Positions 8,194 through 16,425 of a stretch of DNA of 64,000 nucleotides are shown here, in pieces (position 1 is the first letter of the stretch; every line of letters starts with the position of its first letter). Where the stretch lies: positions 5,022,001 to 5,086,000 of the forward strand of contig NZ_AP021901.1 of assembly GCF_018325905.1 (NCBI RefSeq). The letters run 5' to 3'. The DNA comes from Pseudomonas sp. St316 (lineage in GTDB: Bacteria > Pseudomonadota > Gammaproteobacteria > Pseudomonadales > Pseudomonadaceae). The position numbers were made by a program, and so were the translations under genes. The notes under the pieces were generated by a model that saw only the letters and a list, made by a program, of their open reading frames with translations, ran no database searches and was not told the origin of the DNA.

Positions 8194-9582
8194 ATGGCTT
8201 TGGACTTAATCGTCGTTCTCATCTACGCCGCCGGCATGATCGCCCTCGGCTGGTACGGCATGCGCCGCGCCAAGACCCGTGACGACTACCTGGTCGCCGG
8301 GCGCAACCTCGGCCCGGGCTTTTACCTGGGCACCATGGCCGCCACCGTGCTGGGCGGTGCGTCCACCATTGGCACCGTGCGCCTGGGCTACGTCTACGGC
8401 ATTTCCGGATTCTGGCTGTGCGGCGCCATCGGCCTGGGCATCGTCGGCCTCAGCCTGTTCCTCGCCAAGCCGTTGCTCAAGCTCAAGATCTACACCGTGA
8501 CCCAAGTGCTGGAGCGCCGCTACAACCCGACCGCGCGCCAGGCCAGCGCGCTGATCATGCTGGTTTATGCGCTGATGATCGGCGCCACCTCGACCATCGC
8601 CATCGGCACCGTGATGCAGGTGCTGTTCGGCTTGCCGTTCTGGGTGTCGATCCTGGTGGGCGGTGGTGTGGTGGTGCTGTATTCCACCATCGGCGGCATG
8701 TGGTCGCTGACCCTCACCGACATCGTGCAATTCCTGATCATGACCGTTGGCCTGGTGTTCCTGCTGATGCCAATGTCCATCGTCGATGCCGGCGGCTGGG
8801 ATGCAATGGTGGCGGCATTGCCGGCCAGCTACTTCGATTTCACCGCGATTGGCTGGGACACCATCCTCACCTACTTCCTGATCTACTTCTTCGGCATTTT
8901 CATCGGCCAGGACATCTGGCAGCGAGTGTTCACCGCTCGCAGCGAAAGTGTGGCGAAAGTGGCTGGCACCGCCGCCGGCCTGTACTGCGTGCTGTACGGC
9001 CTGGCCGGTGCATTGATCGGCATGGCGGCCAAGGTCTTGCTGCCGGACCTGGCGAACGTCAACAACGCCTTCGCCAGCATCGTCCAGACCAGCCTGCCCA
9101 ACGGCATTCGTGGATTGGTGATCGCCGCCGCCCTGGCAGCCCTGATGTCCACCGCCGCAGCGGGCCTGCTCGCGGCGTCCACCACGGTCGTCCAGGACTT
9201 GCTGCCCCGCCTGCGCCAGGGTCGTGAAAGCGGCAGCGGCGACGTCCATGAAAACCGCATCGCAACCTTGTTGATGGGAGCGGTGGTCTTGGTGATCGCC
9301 CTGGTGGTCAGCGACGTCATCAGCGCCCTGACCCTGGCCTACAACCTGTTGGTGGGCGGCATGCTGATCCCGCTGATCGGCGCCATCTACTGGAAACGCG
9401 CCACCACCGCCGGCGCGATCACCAGCATGTCGCTGGGCTTCCTGACCGCGCTGTTCTTCATGCTCAAGGACGGCCTGGACGCCAACACGCCGATCTACTA
9501 CAGCCTGAGCGTGGCACTGGTGAGTTTCGTCGTGGTGAGTGTGTTGTCGCCACGGCCGAGTGCGGTGGCCAAGGTGGTTTGA
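8194..9582 (+). CDS. Sodium:solute symporter (SSS family) of the gbu cluster
   Basis: This 462-residue protein has about 12-13 transmembrane segments and the SSS features near the N-terminus: an R/K-x-x-x-DYLVAGR motif (TRDDYLVAGRNLG) and a GGASTIGTVRLGY stretch in the first long helix region. The family couples sodium influx to uptake of sugars, amino acids, urea or similar solutes. By position it is the PA1418 counterpart, so a guanidino compound or a breakdown product is the likely cargo. It is separated from the NCS1 gene by 197 bp containing a REPIN, so it may have reduced or separate transcription. GGAG lies about 10 nt upstream of the ATG. Confidence 0.87.
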   Translation: MALDLIVVLIYAAGMIALGWYGMRRAKTRDDYLVAGRNLGPGFYLGTMAATVLGGASTIGTVRLGYVYGISGFWLCGAIGLGIVGLSLFLAKPLLKLKIYTVTQVLERRYNPTARQASALIMLVYALMIGATSTIAIGTVMQVLFGLPFWVSILVGGGVVVLYSTIGGMWSLTLTDIVQFLIMTVGLVFLLMPMSIVDAGGWDAMVAALPASYFDFTAIGWDTILTYFLIYFFGIFIGQDIWQRVFTARSESVAKVAGTAAGLYCVLYGLAGALIGMAAKVLLPDLANVNNAFASIVQTSLPNGIRGLVIAAALAALMSTAAAGLLAASTTVVQDLLPRLRQGRESGSGDVHENRIATLLMGAVVLVIALVVSDVISALTLAYNLLVGGMLIPLIGAIYWKRATTAGAITSMSLGFLTALFFMLKDGLDANTPIYYSLSVALVSFVVVSVLSPRPSAVAKVV

Positions 9583-9607
9583 CCGCCAACTCTCGGCAAT
9601 GAGATCC

Positions 9608-9699
9608 CTGTGGGAGCGAGCTTGCTCGCGATGACGGCGGTACATTCAACATAAATGCATCCCCGTCCACCGCTATCGCGAGCAAGCTCGCTCCCACAG
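9608..9699. repeat. REPIN
   Basis: Inverted GTGGGAGCGAGCTTGCTCGC arms follow the symporter gene. Confidence 0.9.
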
Positions 9700-9714
9700 A
9701 TTCTGTCTTGAACA

Positions 9715-9770
9715 ATAAAAAGATCGCAGTTCCGGGCCATCTCTATTGAAATGGTCCGGAACTGCGATCT
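9715..9770 (-). terminator. Strong rho-independent terminator of the PA1414-type gene
   Basis: Two 20-nt arms (9721-9740 and 9751-9770) pair with a single mismatch around a 10-nt loop. On the minus strand the stem is followed by a TTTTT tract. It lies 20 bp beyond the stop of the small gene at 9790-9918. Such a long stem on so short a gene fits a transcript that also acts as a stable small RNA. Confidence 0.85.
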
Positions 9771-9789
9771 CTCCAAATTCCTGGTGGGT

Positions 9790-9918
9790 TTACCGGCGGC
9801 GCGGTTGGCGGCGGCGTTGATCGTCATCGGTGCGGATCGGTATCGGTTGCATCGGTGGCTCGATCAGGCCAAGCGCAACACCCAGGTCGTGAAGCCAATT
9901 CTGGATTTTCTCTTTCAT
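9790..9918 (-). CDS. PA1414-family small protein / SicX-type RNA locus
   Basis: This 42-codon ORF starts with MKEKIQNWLHDLGVALGLIE and ends in an arginine-rich tail (QRRRQPRRR). It matches the small conserved PA1414 family of Pseudomonas. The PA1414 locus of P. aeruginosa has been reported to produce SicX, an abundant small RNA induced by low oxygen, so the transcript may matter more than the peptide. A GAGGGGG ribosome site precedes the ATG. A long-stem terminator follows, and an ANR-like box lies upstream, between this gene and the LysR gene. As in P. aeruginosa, it sits close to the gbu locus. Identification rests on recall of the family sequence. Confidence 0.8.
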   Translation of the reverse strand: MKEKIQNWLHDLGVALGLIEPPMQPIPIRTDDDQRRRQPRRR

Positions 9919-9974
9919 CGTGGTGCCCCCTCAGGGTGGTACGAGCGGCAAATTACTGTGGCCCCTTCGCACTG

Positions 9975-9980
9975 ATAATA
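9975..9980 (-). promoter_or_regulatory. Candidate -10 element (TATTAT)
   Basis: TATTAT on the minus strand, about 57 bp before the small gene start, would place transcription near 9968. That is about 71 bp from the centre of the ANR-like box, a spacing used by class I CRP/FNR promoters. No convincing -35 is visible. Confidence 0.35.
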
Positions 9981-10032
9981 GTCCGATGTTCTACGCAATG
10001 CTCGTCTCAGTTTGCAATGATCTGTTACTGAA

Positions 10033-10046
10033 TTGATCCAAATCCA
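10033..10046 (-). promoter_or_regulatory. ANR/Dnr-like box upstream of the PA1414-type gene
   Basis: TTGATCCAAATCCA matches the FNR/ANR consensus TTGAT-N4-ATCAA at 9 of 10 defined positions. It lies 12 bp short of the LysR stop, in the only gap available for the small gene promoter. Low-oxygen control is inferred from this match and from what is known of PA1414. Confidence 0.45.
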
Positions 10047-10057
10047 CCTCCCGGAGT

Positions 10058-10951
10058 TCAAGCCGATTGCGCCGTCGTCATGGACGCTCGCGGCCAGGCC
10101 TGTTGTTGCAATTCGATCCAGGCGTTGAGGTTGGCCCCGACCATGCCTTTGCGCCACATCAGCCAGGTCGTGGCGCTGGCAAACGGCTCGGCCAGCGGAT
10201 GCACCGTCACCCGCTCGCGGCCCGGCAGGCTGGCCAGCATCGACTCGGACATCAACGCCACCCCGGACCCGGCGATCACACACGCCAGCATCCCTTGGTA
10301 AGACTCGATTTCCATCGCCCGGCCCATGGTCGCGTGGTCATGGGCAAACCAGGCCTCCAAACGCATCCGATAGGAGCAACCACGCCGGAACGTGAACACC
10401 GCGCGTCCCTGCACATCCAGCGCGCTGCGTACCGGCGCATGATCGGCCTCGGTAATCAGTACCAACCGCTCGTCGCACAACGGCACGCCGTCGAGCCCCG
10501 CCAGCTCCAGCGGGCCGTCCACCAACGCCGCGTCGAGACGATTGGTGAGCAGGCCCTCAAGCAATTCGCCACTCGGCCCGGACTGCACTTGCAGGTTCAC
10601 CGCCGGATACGCCCGGTGATAAGTCGCCAGCAAGTCCGGCAGATGCGTCGCCGCCGTGCTGTACATCGTGCCCAGCAGAAAATCCCCGGCCGGCTGCCCG
10701 CCCTGCACGGCGGCATGGGCCTCGTCGTGCAAGGCGAACAGCCTGGCCGCATAGTCCAATAGGACTTTTCCTGCCGGTGACAACTGCAAACGCTGACGCT
10801 CACGCAGGAAAAGGTCCACGCCCAGTTGCTCTTCAAGCTGCTTGAGCCGGGTCGAAAGGTTCGACGGCACCCGGTGCAGGCGCTCGGCGGCCCGGGTGAT
10901 GGAACCTTCCTCGGCCACGGCCTGGAAAATCCGTAATTGGCTGAACTCCAC
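10058..10951 (-). CDS. LysR-family transcriptional regulator
   Basis: This 297-residue regulator has an N-terminal HTH (SITRAAERLHRVPSNLSTRL, about residues 15-40) and a C-terminal inducer-binding domain. It is divergent from the YbfB-type MFS gene at 11055 and probably controls it. I chose GTG at 10951 because GGAG lies 6 nt upstream; a TTG at 10963 would lie ahead of that site. A TTCATT-TTT-AATGAA dyad at 10988-11002 lies in the shared promoter. The inducer is unknown. Confidence 0.85.
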   Translation of the reverse strand: MEFSQLRIFQAVAEEGSITRAAERLHRVPSNLSTRLKQLEEQLGVDLFLRERQRLQLSPAGKVLLDYAARLFALHDEAHAAVQGGQPAGDFLLGTMYSTAATHLPDLLATYHRAYPAVNLQVQSGPSGELLEGLLTNRLDAALVDGPLELAGLDGVPLCDERLVLITEADHAPVRSALDVQGRAVFTFRRGCSYRMRLEAWFAHDHATMGRAMEIESYQGMLACVIAGSGVALMSESMLASLPGRERVTVHPLAEPFASATTWLMWRKGMVGANLNAWIELQQQAWPRASMTTAQSA

Positions 10952-10987
10952 GACATTCTCCAAAAAAGAACAAGTTACTCACTATTA

Positions 10988-11002
10988 TTCATTTTTAATG
11001 AA
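10988..11002. promoter_or_regulatory. Dyad in the LysR/MFS divergent promoter
   Basis: TTCATT-TTT-AATGAA is a perfect 6-bp inverted repeat in an AT-rich stretch between the divergent genes. It is a candidate regulator binding site. Confidence 0.4.
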
Positions 11003-11054
11003 AGTCAATCGGTCCTAGCCTGACGGTCATTCGCCTCGACGCTGGAGAACGACC

Positions 11055-12224
11055 ATGTCACCTCTTATTCGCCTGCTCGGCAGTTTCATCGCTCTGATGA
11101 TGGCCATGGGCATCGGCCGCTTCGCCCTTACGCCCCAGTTACCTCATTTGATCGGCGAAGGTCAGATCGACTTGACCGCCGCCGGTCTGATTGCTGCGGC
11201 CAACTACCTGGGTTATTTCCTCGGCGCGCTGGATGCCATGTTCGCCCGCCGTCCGGAACAGGTGCGGCAGCGGTTGCTCGGCGGCTTGTGGTTGTGCGTG
11301 CTGCTGACCTTGTCGTCGTTCTGGGCCTGGGGTTTCTGGCCACACCTGGCCTTGCGTTTTGGCACTGGCGTGGCGAGCGCCTGGGTGCTGGTGATGATCA
11401 CCGCCCTGAGCCAACCCTTGGCAGCCACGGCGGGACGGCCACGGCTCGGCGCACTGGTGTTTGCCGGACCGGGGCTGGGAATTTTCCTGACCGGCCTGCT
11501 CGCCCTGGGTTCGAACCTGCTGGGCCAGACCTCCGCGACGCTGTGGCTGGTGTATGCCGGCGTGGCGTTGGTGATGCTGCTGGTGATCTTGCCGATCCTG
11601 CCACAGCCCGCCGCCGCGGTCGTTGCAACACCCGTCAGCGCCTCGCCAAACCGTGGCATCACTCGACTTGGCGTGGTGTACGCCCTGTACGGTGTGGGCT
11701 ACATCATTCCGGCGACATTCCTGTCGCAGATGGCCTCGGCGCAGTTCCACGGGCAATGGCAAGCAGACCTGTTCTGGCCCTGCTTCGGCTTGGCGGCCGC
11801 CAGCGGCGTGTTGCTGGTCAGCCTGCGTCGCCCCAACCCGAACACCACCGGTCGCTGGCTGATGGGTACGCTCTGGCTGCAAGCCGCTGGAGTATTTGCC
11901 TGCCTGCTGGGCAGTGGACCGGGGCTGGCGTTGGGGGTGATCCTGTGTGGCACGCCGTTCCTGGCTTGTATGCAGCTGGTGATGCTGCGCTCCCGGGAAC
12001 TGGCGCCCCACGCCACCCAGCGCAACGCTGGCCTGTTGACCGCCTGCTTTGCCGTGGGCCAGCTCAGCGGGCCTCTGCTGGCGGCGTTGAGCAGCCATTT
12101 CAGCGGCGGCCTGCAACCAGCGCTGATCATCGCCGGCAGCGGTCTGCTGCTGGCCGGCGGCCTGCTGCTGCGGCCCGCCAGCCGGGGCGCGGCAAGGCCA
12201 TGCGCCCAGACCGCGCTGCGTTGA
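11055..12224 (+). CDS. YbfB/YjiJ-family MFS transporter
   Basis: This 389-residue polytopic protein shows about 12 hydrophobic segments. Its first helix (ALMMAMGIGRFALTPQLP) carries the GIGRFAxTP signature of the YbfB/YjiJ branch of the major facilitator superfamily. Substrates of this branch are poorly defined; several members are thought to be exporters of small metabolites. Its stop codon TGA directly abuts the reversed stop TCA of the next gene. Control by the divergent LysR protein is likely. Confidence 0.85.
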   Translation: MSPLIRLLGSFIALMMAMGIGRFALTPQLPHLIGEGQIDLTAAGLIAAANYLGYFLGALDAMFARRPEQVRQRLLGGLWLCVLLTLSSFWAWGFWPHLALRFGTGVASAWVLVMITALSQPLAATAGRPRLGALVFAGPGLGIFLTGLLALGSNLLGQTSATLWLVYAGVALVMLLVILPILPQPAAAVVATPVSASPNRGITRLGVVYALYGVGYIIPATFLSQMASAQFHGQWQADLFWPCFGLAAASGVLLVSLRRPNPNTTGRWLMGTLWLQAAGVFACLLGSGPGLALGVILCGTPFLACMQLVMLRSRELAPHATQRNAGLLTACFAVGQLSGPLLAALSSHFSGGLQPALIIAGSGLLLAGGLLLRPASRGAARPCAQTALR

Positions 12225-13670
12225 TCAGGCCTGGCTGAGCGATGGGCTCAGGTGCGCAGCCAACTCGCGTCGCGCCAAGGCGAAATACAACACCCCGCCG
12301 AGGAAGCAACCGGTGAACCAGGCAAAGTTGGCCATCGGTTGCAGCAGCGGTGTGAAGGTGATCGCCACGCCCATCAACGTCGCCGGGATCAACGCCTTCA
12401 CCGCAGTCCAGTTAATGCCGCCACTGTAGTAATAGCGCCCGCTCGGCCCGTCATTGAACAGCGCGTCGACGTCGATCTGCTGTTTTTTGATCAGGTAGTA
12501 ATCCACCAGCAGGATCCCGAACAGCGGGCCGATGAACGCCGCCAGCACGTCGAGGGTGTAGTGGATCACTTCAGGGTTATTGAACAGGTTCCACGGCGTG
12601 ATGAAAATCGAGGCCACCGCCGCGATCATGCCGCCGGCGCGCCAGCTGATCTTGCTGGGCGCGACGTTGGCGAAGTCGAACGCCGGGGAAACGAAGTTGG
12701 CGACAATGTTGATGCCTATGGTGGCGGTCACGAAAGCAAAGGCGCCCAGCAAGACGGCCACACTGTTGTCGATGCGCGCCACGGTGGCAATCGGGTCGTG
12801 GAGCATTTCGCCGAACACCGGCAAGGTCCCGGAAACGATCACCACGGTGACCAGGGAGAACGCCAGGAAATTCACCGGCAGCCCCCAGAAATTCCCCCGG
12901 CGTACGTCAGACATGCTCCGGCAGTAACGGCTGAAATCGCCGAAGTTCAGGGTCGGACCGGAAAAGTACGACACCACCAGCGCCGTCGCCACGATTACCT
13001 GGCCGAACGCTTGCCAACCGGACAGGGACTTTTCCCCCAGGGTGAAGCTGATGTTGCTCCAGCCGGCCTTCCACACGATCCAACCGGCCAACAGGAACAT
13101 CACCGCATAGACCACCGGCCCGGCCCAGTCGATGAAACGACGGATCGATTCCATACCGGTCCAGAACACCAGCGCCTGGACGAACCACAAGCTGAGGAAA
13201 CCGAACCAGCCCAGGTAGGACAAACCGGCAAAATGCGGCGTCGCGTAGGCTTCCATCGAAGGAAAAAACCGCAACACCACAATGATCAACGCACTGGAGG
13301 CCAGGTACGTCTGAATGCCGTACCAGGCCACGGCGATCAAGCCACGAATGACGGCAGGAATATTCGCCCCGAACACGCCGAACGCCAGCCGACAGATCAC
13401 CGGGTACGGTACTGCCGCCTGCTGGCTCGGCTTGGCGACCAGGTTGGCGATCAACTGCACGATGCAGATCCCACCCAGCAAGGCGATCAACACCTGCCAG
13501 CTTGCCAGGCCCAACGCGAACAGGCTGGCGGCGAATACGTAGCCACCCACGCTGTGCACATCGCTCATCCAGAAGGCGAAAATGTTGTACCAATTCCATT
13601 TCTGCGGCAGCGGGCCCAAGTCCTCGTTATAGAGGCGGGGGCTGTAGCCGTTGGGCAATTGCTCGGACAT
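12225..13670 (-). CDS. NCS1-family nucleobase/hydantoin/allantoin-type permease
   Basis: This 481-residue inner-membrane protein has about 12 transmembrane segments. The N-terminus (YNEDLGPLPQKWNWYNIFAFWMSDVHSVGGY) is characteristic of NCS1 symporters for uracil, allantoin, hydantoins or cytosine. It differs from the NCS1 permease at 6485, so these are two distinct subfamilies. AAGGAG lies 8 nt before the ATG. No catabolic genes adjoin it here, so the substrate is open. The leader contains two TTTGTATAC copies and a hairpin (see separate entries). Confidence 0.87.
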   Translation of the reverse strand: MSEQLPNGYSPRLYNEDLGPLPQKWNWYNIFAFWMSDVHSVGGYVFAASLFALGLASWQVLIALLGGICIVQLIANLVAKPSQQAAVPYPVICRLAFGVFGANIPAVIRGLIAVAWYGIQTYLASSALIIVVLRFFPSMEAYATPHFAGLSYLGWFGFLSLWFVQALVFWTGMESIRRFIDWAGPVVYAVMFLLAGWIVWKAGWSNISFTLGEKSLSGWQAFGQVIVATALVVSYFSGPTLNFGDFSRYCRSMSDVRRGNFWGLPVNFLAFSLVTVVIVSGTLPVFGEMLHDPIATVARIDNSVAVLLGAFAFVTATIGINIVANFVSPAFDFANVAPSKISWRAGGMIAAVASIFITPWNLFNNPEVIHYTLDVLAAFIGPLFGILLVDYYLIKKQQIDVDALFNDGPSGRYYYSGGINWTAVKALIPATLMGVAITFTPLLQPMANFAWFTGCFLGGVLYFALARRELAAHLSPSLSQA

Positions 13671-13920
13671 TGCGGGGCTCCTTTTGAGTACCGCCGTGCC
13701 CCCGCATCGACCTGCTCACCATACTGCGCACGGGAGCCGGCATGGTTTGTATACGAAGCGCTACGCAGAATGCGTGCCACAGGCGAAGAATGTGAGACAA
13801 ACCGCGGTGTGCAGCGAGGTTAAAAGCCAAGCAAAAGCAGGCACACGCCCATGAACAGGGCGTGAGTGCATGCTAAAGGTGCAGGATTTTGTATACAGAG
13901 GAAGGTCGTAGCGCGCCGCG
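13671..13920 (-). promoter_or_regulatory. Leader of the NCS1 permease gene with repeated TTTGTATAC motif
   Basis: No gene is visible in this stretch. TTTGTATAC occurs at 13746-13754 and again at 13888-13896, each containing the palindrome GTATAC. Repeated TGTATAC-type sites are typical targets of GntR-family repressors. Between them CACGCCC (13844-13850) and GGGCGTG (13858-13864) form a hairpin with a 7-nt loop. Operator function is inferred. Confidence 0.4.
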
Positions 13921-14009
13921 GTGTGGGAGCAAAGCTTGCTCGCGAAACAGGCGCCTCGGTATCAGAAAGACCGCATCGCCTTCATCGCGGGCAAGCCTTG
14001 CTCCCACAG
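13921..14009. repeat. REPIN
   Basis: Inverted arms GTGGGAGCAAAGCTTGCTCGC and CGGGCAAGCCTTGCTCCCAC lie downstream of cvfB and upstream of the NCS1 leader. Confidence 0.9.
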
Positions 14010-14068
14010 CTGGCCTCCCTGGCCACATTAAATCCTTACTTGCCACAGATGCTGTGGCTCGGCTGAGA

Positions 14069-14905
14069 TCAACTCAATTCAATGCGATCGGCATGAATGA
14101 CAATCTGCCCATTCTTGTACAGCGCACCAATGGCTTTCTTGAAGTTGCCCTTGCTCACGCCAAACAGGCTGCTGATCAGCACCGGGTCGCTCTTGTCACT
14201 GACCGGCAACGTGCCGTTGTTCTCACGCAACTTGGCGAGGATCTTGGCGTTCAGGCTGGTGGCGGCTTCCTGGCCCACGGGCTGCAGGCTCAGGCTGATC
14301 TTGCCGTCCGGGCGGATTTCCTTGATGAAGCCTTTTTCCTGTTTGCCAGCACGCATGAACTTGAAGATTTCGTTCTTGTGGATCAGGCCCCAGTGCTTGT
14401 TGTTGATGATTGCCTTGAAGCCCATGTCAGTGGCTTCGGCGACCAGCAAGTCAACTTCCTGGCCCGGCGTGTAGTTGGCCGGGGTCTTGTCCAGATAACG
14501 ATCCAGACGCGCGGTGGCGGTGATGCGGCGGGTGTGCTTGTCGAGGTAGACGTGCACCACGCAGTACTCGCCGGCGGTCAACTGGCGCTTTTCTTCGGAG
14601 TACGGCAGCAACAGATCCTTGGGCAGCCCCCAGTCCAGGAACACGCCGATGCTGTTGACTTCAGCCACTTTCAGGCTGGCGAACTCACCCACCTGAACTT
14701 TAGGCTTTTCCGTGGTGGCGATCAGTTTGTCGTCGCTGTCCAGATAAATAAAAACATTGAGCCAGTCTTCATCTTCACTGGGAATATCCTTGGGAATATA
14801 TCGGTTGGGCAGCAGGATTTCGCCGTCCGCACCGCCGTCCAGATATAAACCGAAGTTAGTGTGTTTAACCACTTGCAAACTGTTGTAGCGCCCGACTAAA
14901 GCCAT
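14069..14905 (-). CDS. S1 RNA-binding domain protein, CvfB family
   Basis: This 278-residue cytoplasmic protein contains repeated S1-like OB folds. The segments ending near residues 60, 130 and 210 show the GxxLDxG/GVFLDWG pattern. A C-terminal winged-helix segment (LISSLFGVSKGNFKKAIGAL) follows. This is the layout of CvfB, an RNA-binding regulator of virulence factors first studied in Staphylococcus. I chose ATG at 14905 (MALVGRYN), preceded by AGGG; an in-frame ATG 15 bp upstream is less likely. It stands alone. RNA targets are not inferable. Confidence 0.85.
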   Translation of the reverse strand: MALVGRYNSLQVVKHTNFGLYLDGGADGEILLPNRYIPKDIPSEDEDWLNVFIYLDSDDKLIATTEKPKVQVGEFASLKVAEVNSIGVFLDWGLPKDLLLPYSEEKRQLTAGEYCVVHVYLDKHTRRITATARLDRYLDKTPANYTPGQEVDLLVAEATDMGFKAIINNKHWGLIHKNEIFKFMRAGKQEKGFIKEIRPDGKISLSLQPVGQEAATSLNAKILAKLRENNGTLPVSDKSDPVLISSLFGVSKGNFKKAIGALYKNGQIVIHADRIELS

Positions 14906-15244
14906 TTCCAATACCCTCATTGCGTGGGCGGCATTCTACCCGGTTTTGCGGCGCGATTCGTGGCCGCAGGCGATGTTTGCTGGCAAGGCCCTGCACAGCC
15001 ATTGATTTTCCTGGGCTTTCGACGCAGGCACGGCCATTCGTCAGGCGGCCGACGGTGCGTACAGCTCGCCCTCAACGCCGTATTTCGCCCAGTGTGTTAT
15101 TTAAAAACAGAGGCTTAGGGCAATAATTGCCAGATAACCGCTCATTATTCCCATCACGACAGCGATAATTCAGAAGGATATTTACCAAGCAATTGTCAAG
15201 TATTTCCTGTACGATGCCTGGCCCAATTAATTATCTACAGGTTA
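14906..15244. other. 339-bp gap without a gene
   Basis: I see no convincing coding sequence. GGCAATAATTGCC at 15119-15131 is a perfect dyad in an AT-rich tract ahead of the small gene at 15245 and may be an operator. The AT-rich stretch 15100-15240 probably holds the promoters of the two divergent genes. Confidence 0.4.
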
Positions 15245-15433
15245 ATGGCCGTCATGCGCGTAAAAGCATCCAACAGCAAAGCAAAGCCAGCTCCAGCCGT
15301 TGAAACCAGCGAGTCGATCAACGACCAGATCGCCGCGTTTCTCAAGTCCGGCGGCGAGATCCAGCAAATTGCCAAAGGCGTCAGCGGCCAGACATTCGGC
15401 CCGTCCAAGCAGATCAGCCTGGGCAAGAAGTAA
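15245..15433 (+). CDS. Conserved-looking small protein, function unknown
   Basis: This 62-residue basic protein has a Lys/Ala/Pro-rich head (VKASNSKAKPAPAVE) and a compact segment (INDQIAAFLKSGGEIQQIAKGVSGQ) that reads like an amphipathic helix-turn unit. There are no cysteines, signal peptide or membrane segment. Codon use looks like its neighbours, which supports it being real. A second ATG at 15254 (MRVKASN) is an alternative start; AGG lies 4 nt before the first ATG. I do not recognise a function. The basic N-terminus could suggest nucleic-acid or ribosome association, but this is speculative. Confidence 0.65.
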   Translation: MAVMRVKASNSKAKPAPAVETSESINDQIAAFLKSGGEIQQIAKGVSGQTFGPSKQISLGKK

Positions 15434-15627
15434 CCAACGCGTCACCTGGTCCCAAAGCGCTTTGAGCTTCGAAGCGCTTGGACTGGAACCCTCCCCCGCC
15501 CCACCCATTTCCCATGAATCGACGAACGGCCTTCGCAGCCGAGCATTCGCCGGTATGCTTTCACCTCTCTAGCTCAAGCGTTTCAGCTTCGTACCGATCC
15601 TGCTTCTCGCTATTTCTGGAGTGAAGC

Positions 15628-16344
15628 ATGCGTATCCCTATTGTTGTGTCGATGATCGGCCTTATGACCTGTTCCCTCGCTCAGGGGCAGGTGTTCCAGC
15701 GCGAGCTCGGCGACTTCGACCTCAAGCTCGGCACCACGCCCAGCCGCAGCATGGCCCAGGGCCTGGTCACGCCGTCGAGCACCGGCTCGTTCCATGGTGG
15801 CCTGGACCTGAGCCATGACAGCGGCTGGTACGTCGGCCAGTGGTCACCCAGCGCCGGCCTGACACCTTCCGCCGATCTTGAAGTCGATTCCTACATGGGC
15901 TTTAAACAACCCTTCGACCAGACCCTCGGCTACGAAGTCGGCCTGATCCACTACAGTTACCCCACCGTCGATACCCTCGACAGCCAGGAGTTCTTCGGCG
16001 GCCTGACCGTGCTCGGCAGCCGCTTCGGCGCAGCCCTGAGCAACGACCCGGACAAACAGAACAGCACGCTGTTTGCCGACTTGGGCGGCAACATACCGTT
16101 CGGCATTGGCATCAGCGCCAAATACACCACCCACCAACTCAACACCCCTGTCTCGGTCGAGAACGGTTATGTCGGCAGTTTCAGTGACTGGTCATTGAAA
16201 ATTTCCCGCCCATGGAAGGGCCTCGACCTGGACCTGATCTACAGCGACTCAAGCCTCAGCGGCAGCAGTTGCTCGGCGTATTCCGGCCACAACAGCGAAT
16301 GCGACAGCCTGCTGACCCTCAAGATGGCCCACCCTTTTTACTAA
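15628..16344 (+). CDS. TorF-family putative porin
   Basis: This 238-residue exported protein begins with a signal peptide (MRIPIVVSMIGLMTCSLAQG, cleavage near residue 20). Alternating amphipathic strands rich in Gly/Tyr/Ser follow, and it ends in an aromatic residue (PFY), as outer-membrane beta-barrels do. The pattern LDLSHDSGWYVGQW...EVDSYMGF fits the TorF/Gcw_chp family of small putative porins. GGAG lies 6 nt before the ATG. The transported solute is unknown. Confidence 0.8.
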   Translation: MRIPIVVSMIGLMTCSLAQGQVFQRELGDFDLKLGTTPSRSMAQGLVTPSSTGSFHGGLDLSHDSGWYVGQWSPSAGLTPSADLEVDSYMGFKQPFDQTLGYEVGLIHYSYPTVDTLDSQEFFGGLTVLGSRFGAALSNDPDKQNSTLFADLGGNIPFGIGISAKYTTHQLNTPVSVENGYVGSFSDWSLKISRPWKGLDLDLIYSDSSLSGSSCSAYSGHNSECDSLLTLKMAHPFY

Positions 16345-16425
16345 GCGTTACGCATCTAATCGGCTGAACTGCCGCGCCTCTGCAATGCTCAAACAAAGCA
16401 CCTACGCCCTCGCAAGGACTCGCTC

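Noticed and set aside
5000..8200. Guanidine riboswitch in the gbu cluster
   Set aside because: No mini-ykkC double hairpin with ACGR loops or ykkC-I-like element was visible before gbuA, the NCS1 gene or the symporter gene.
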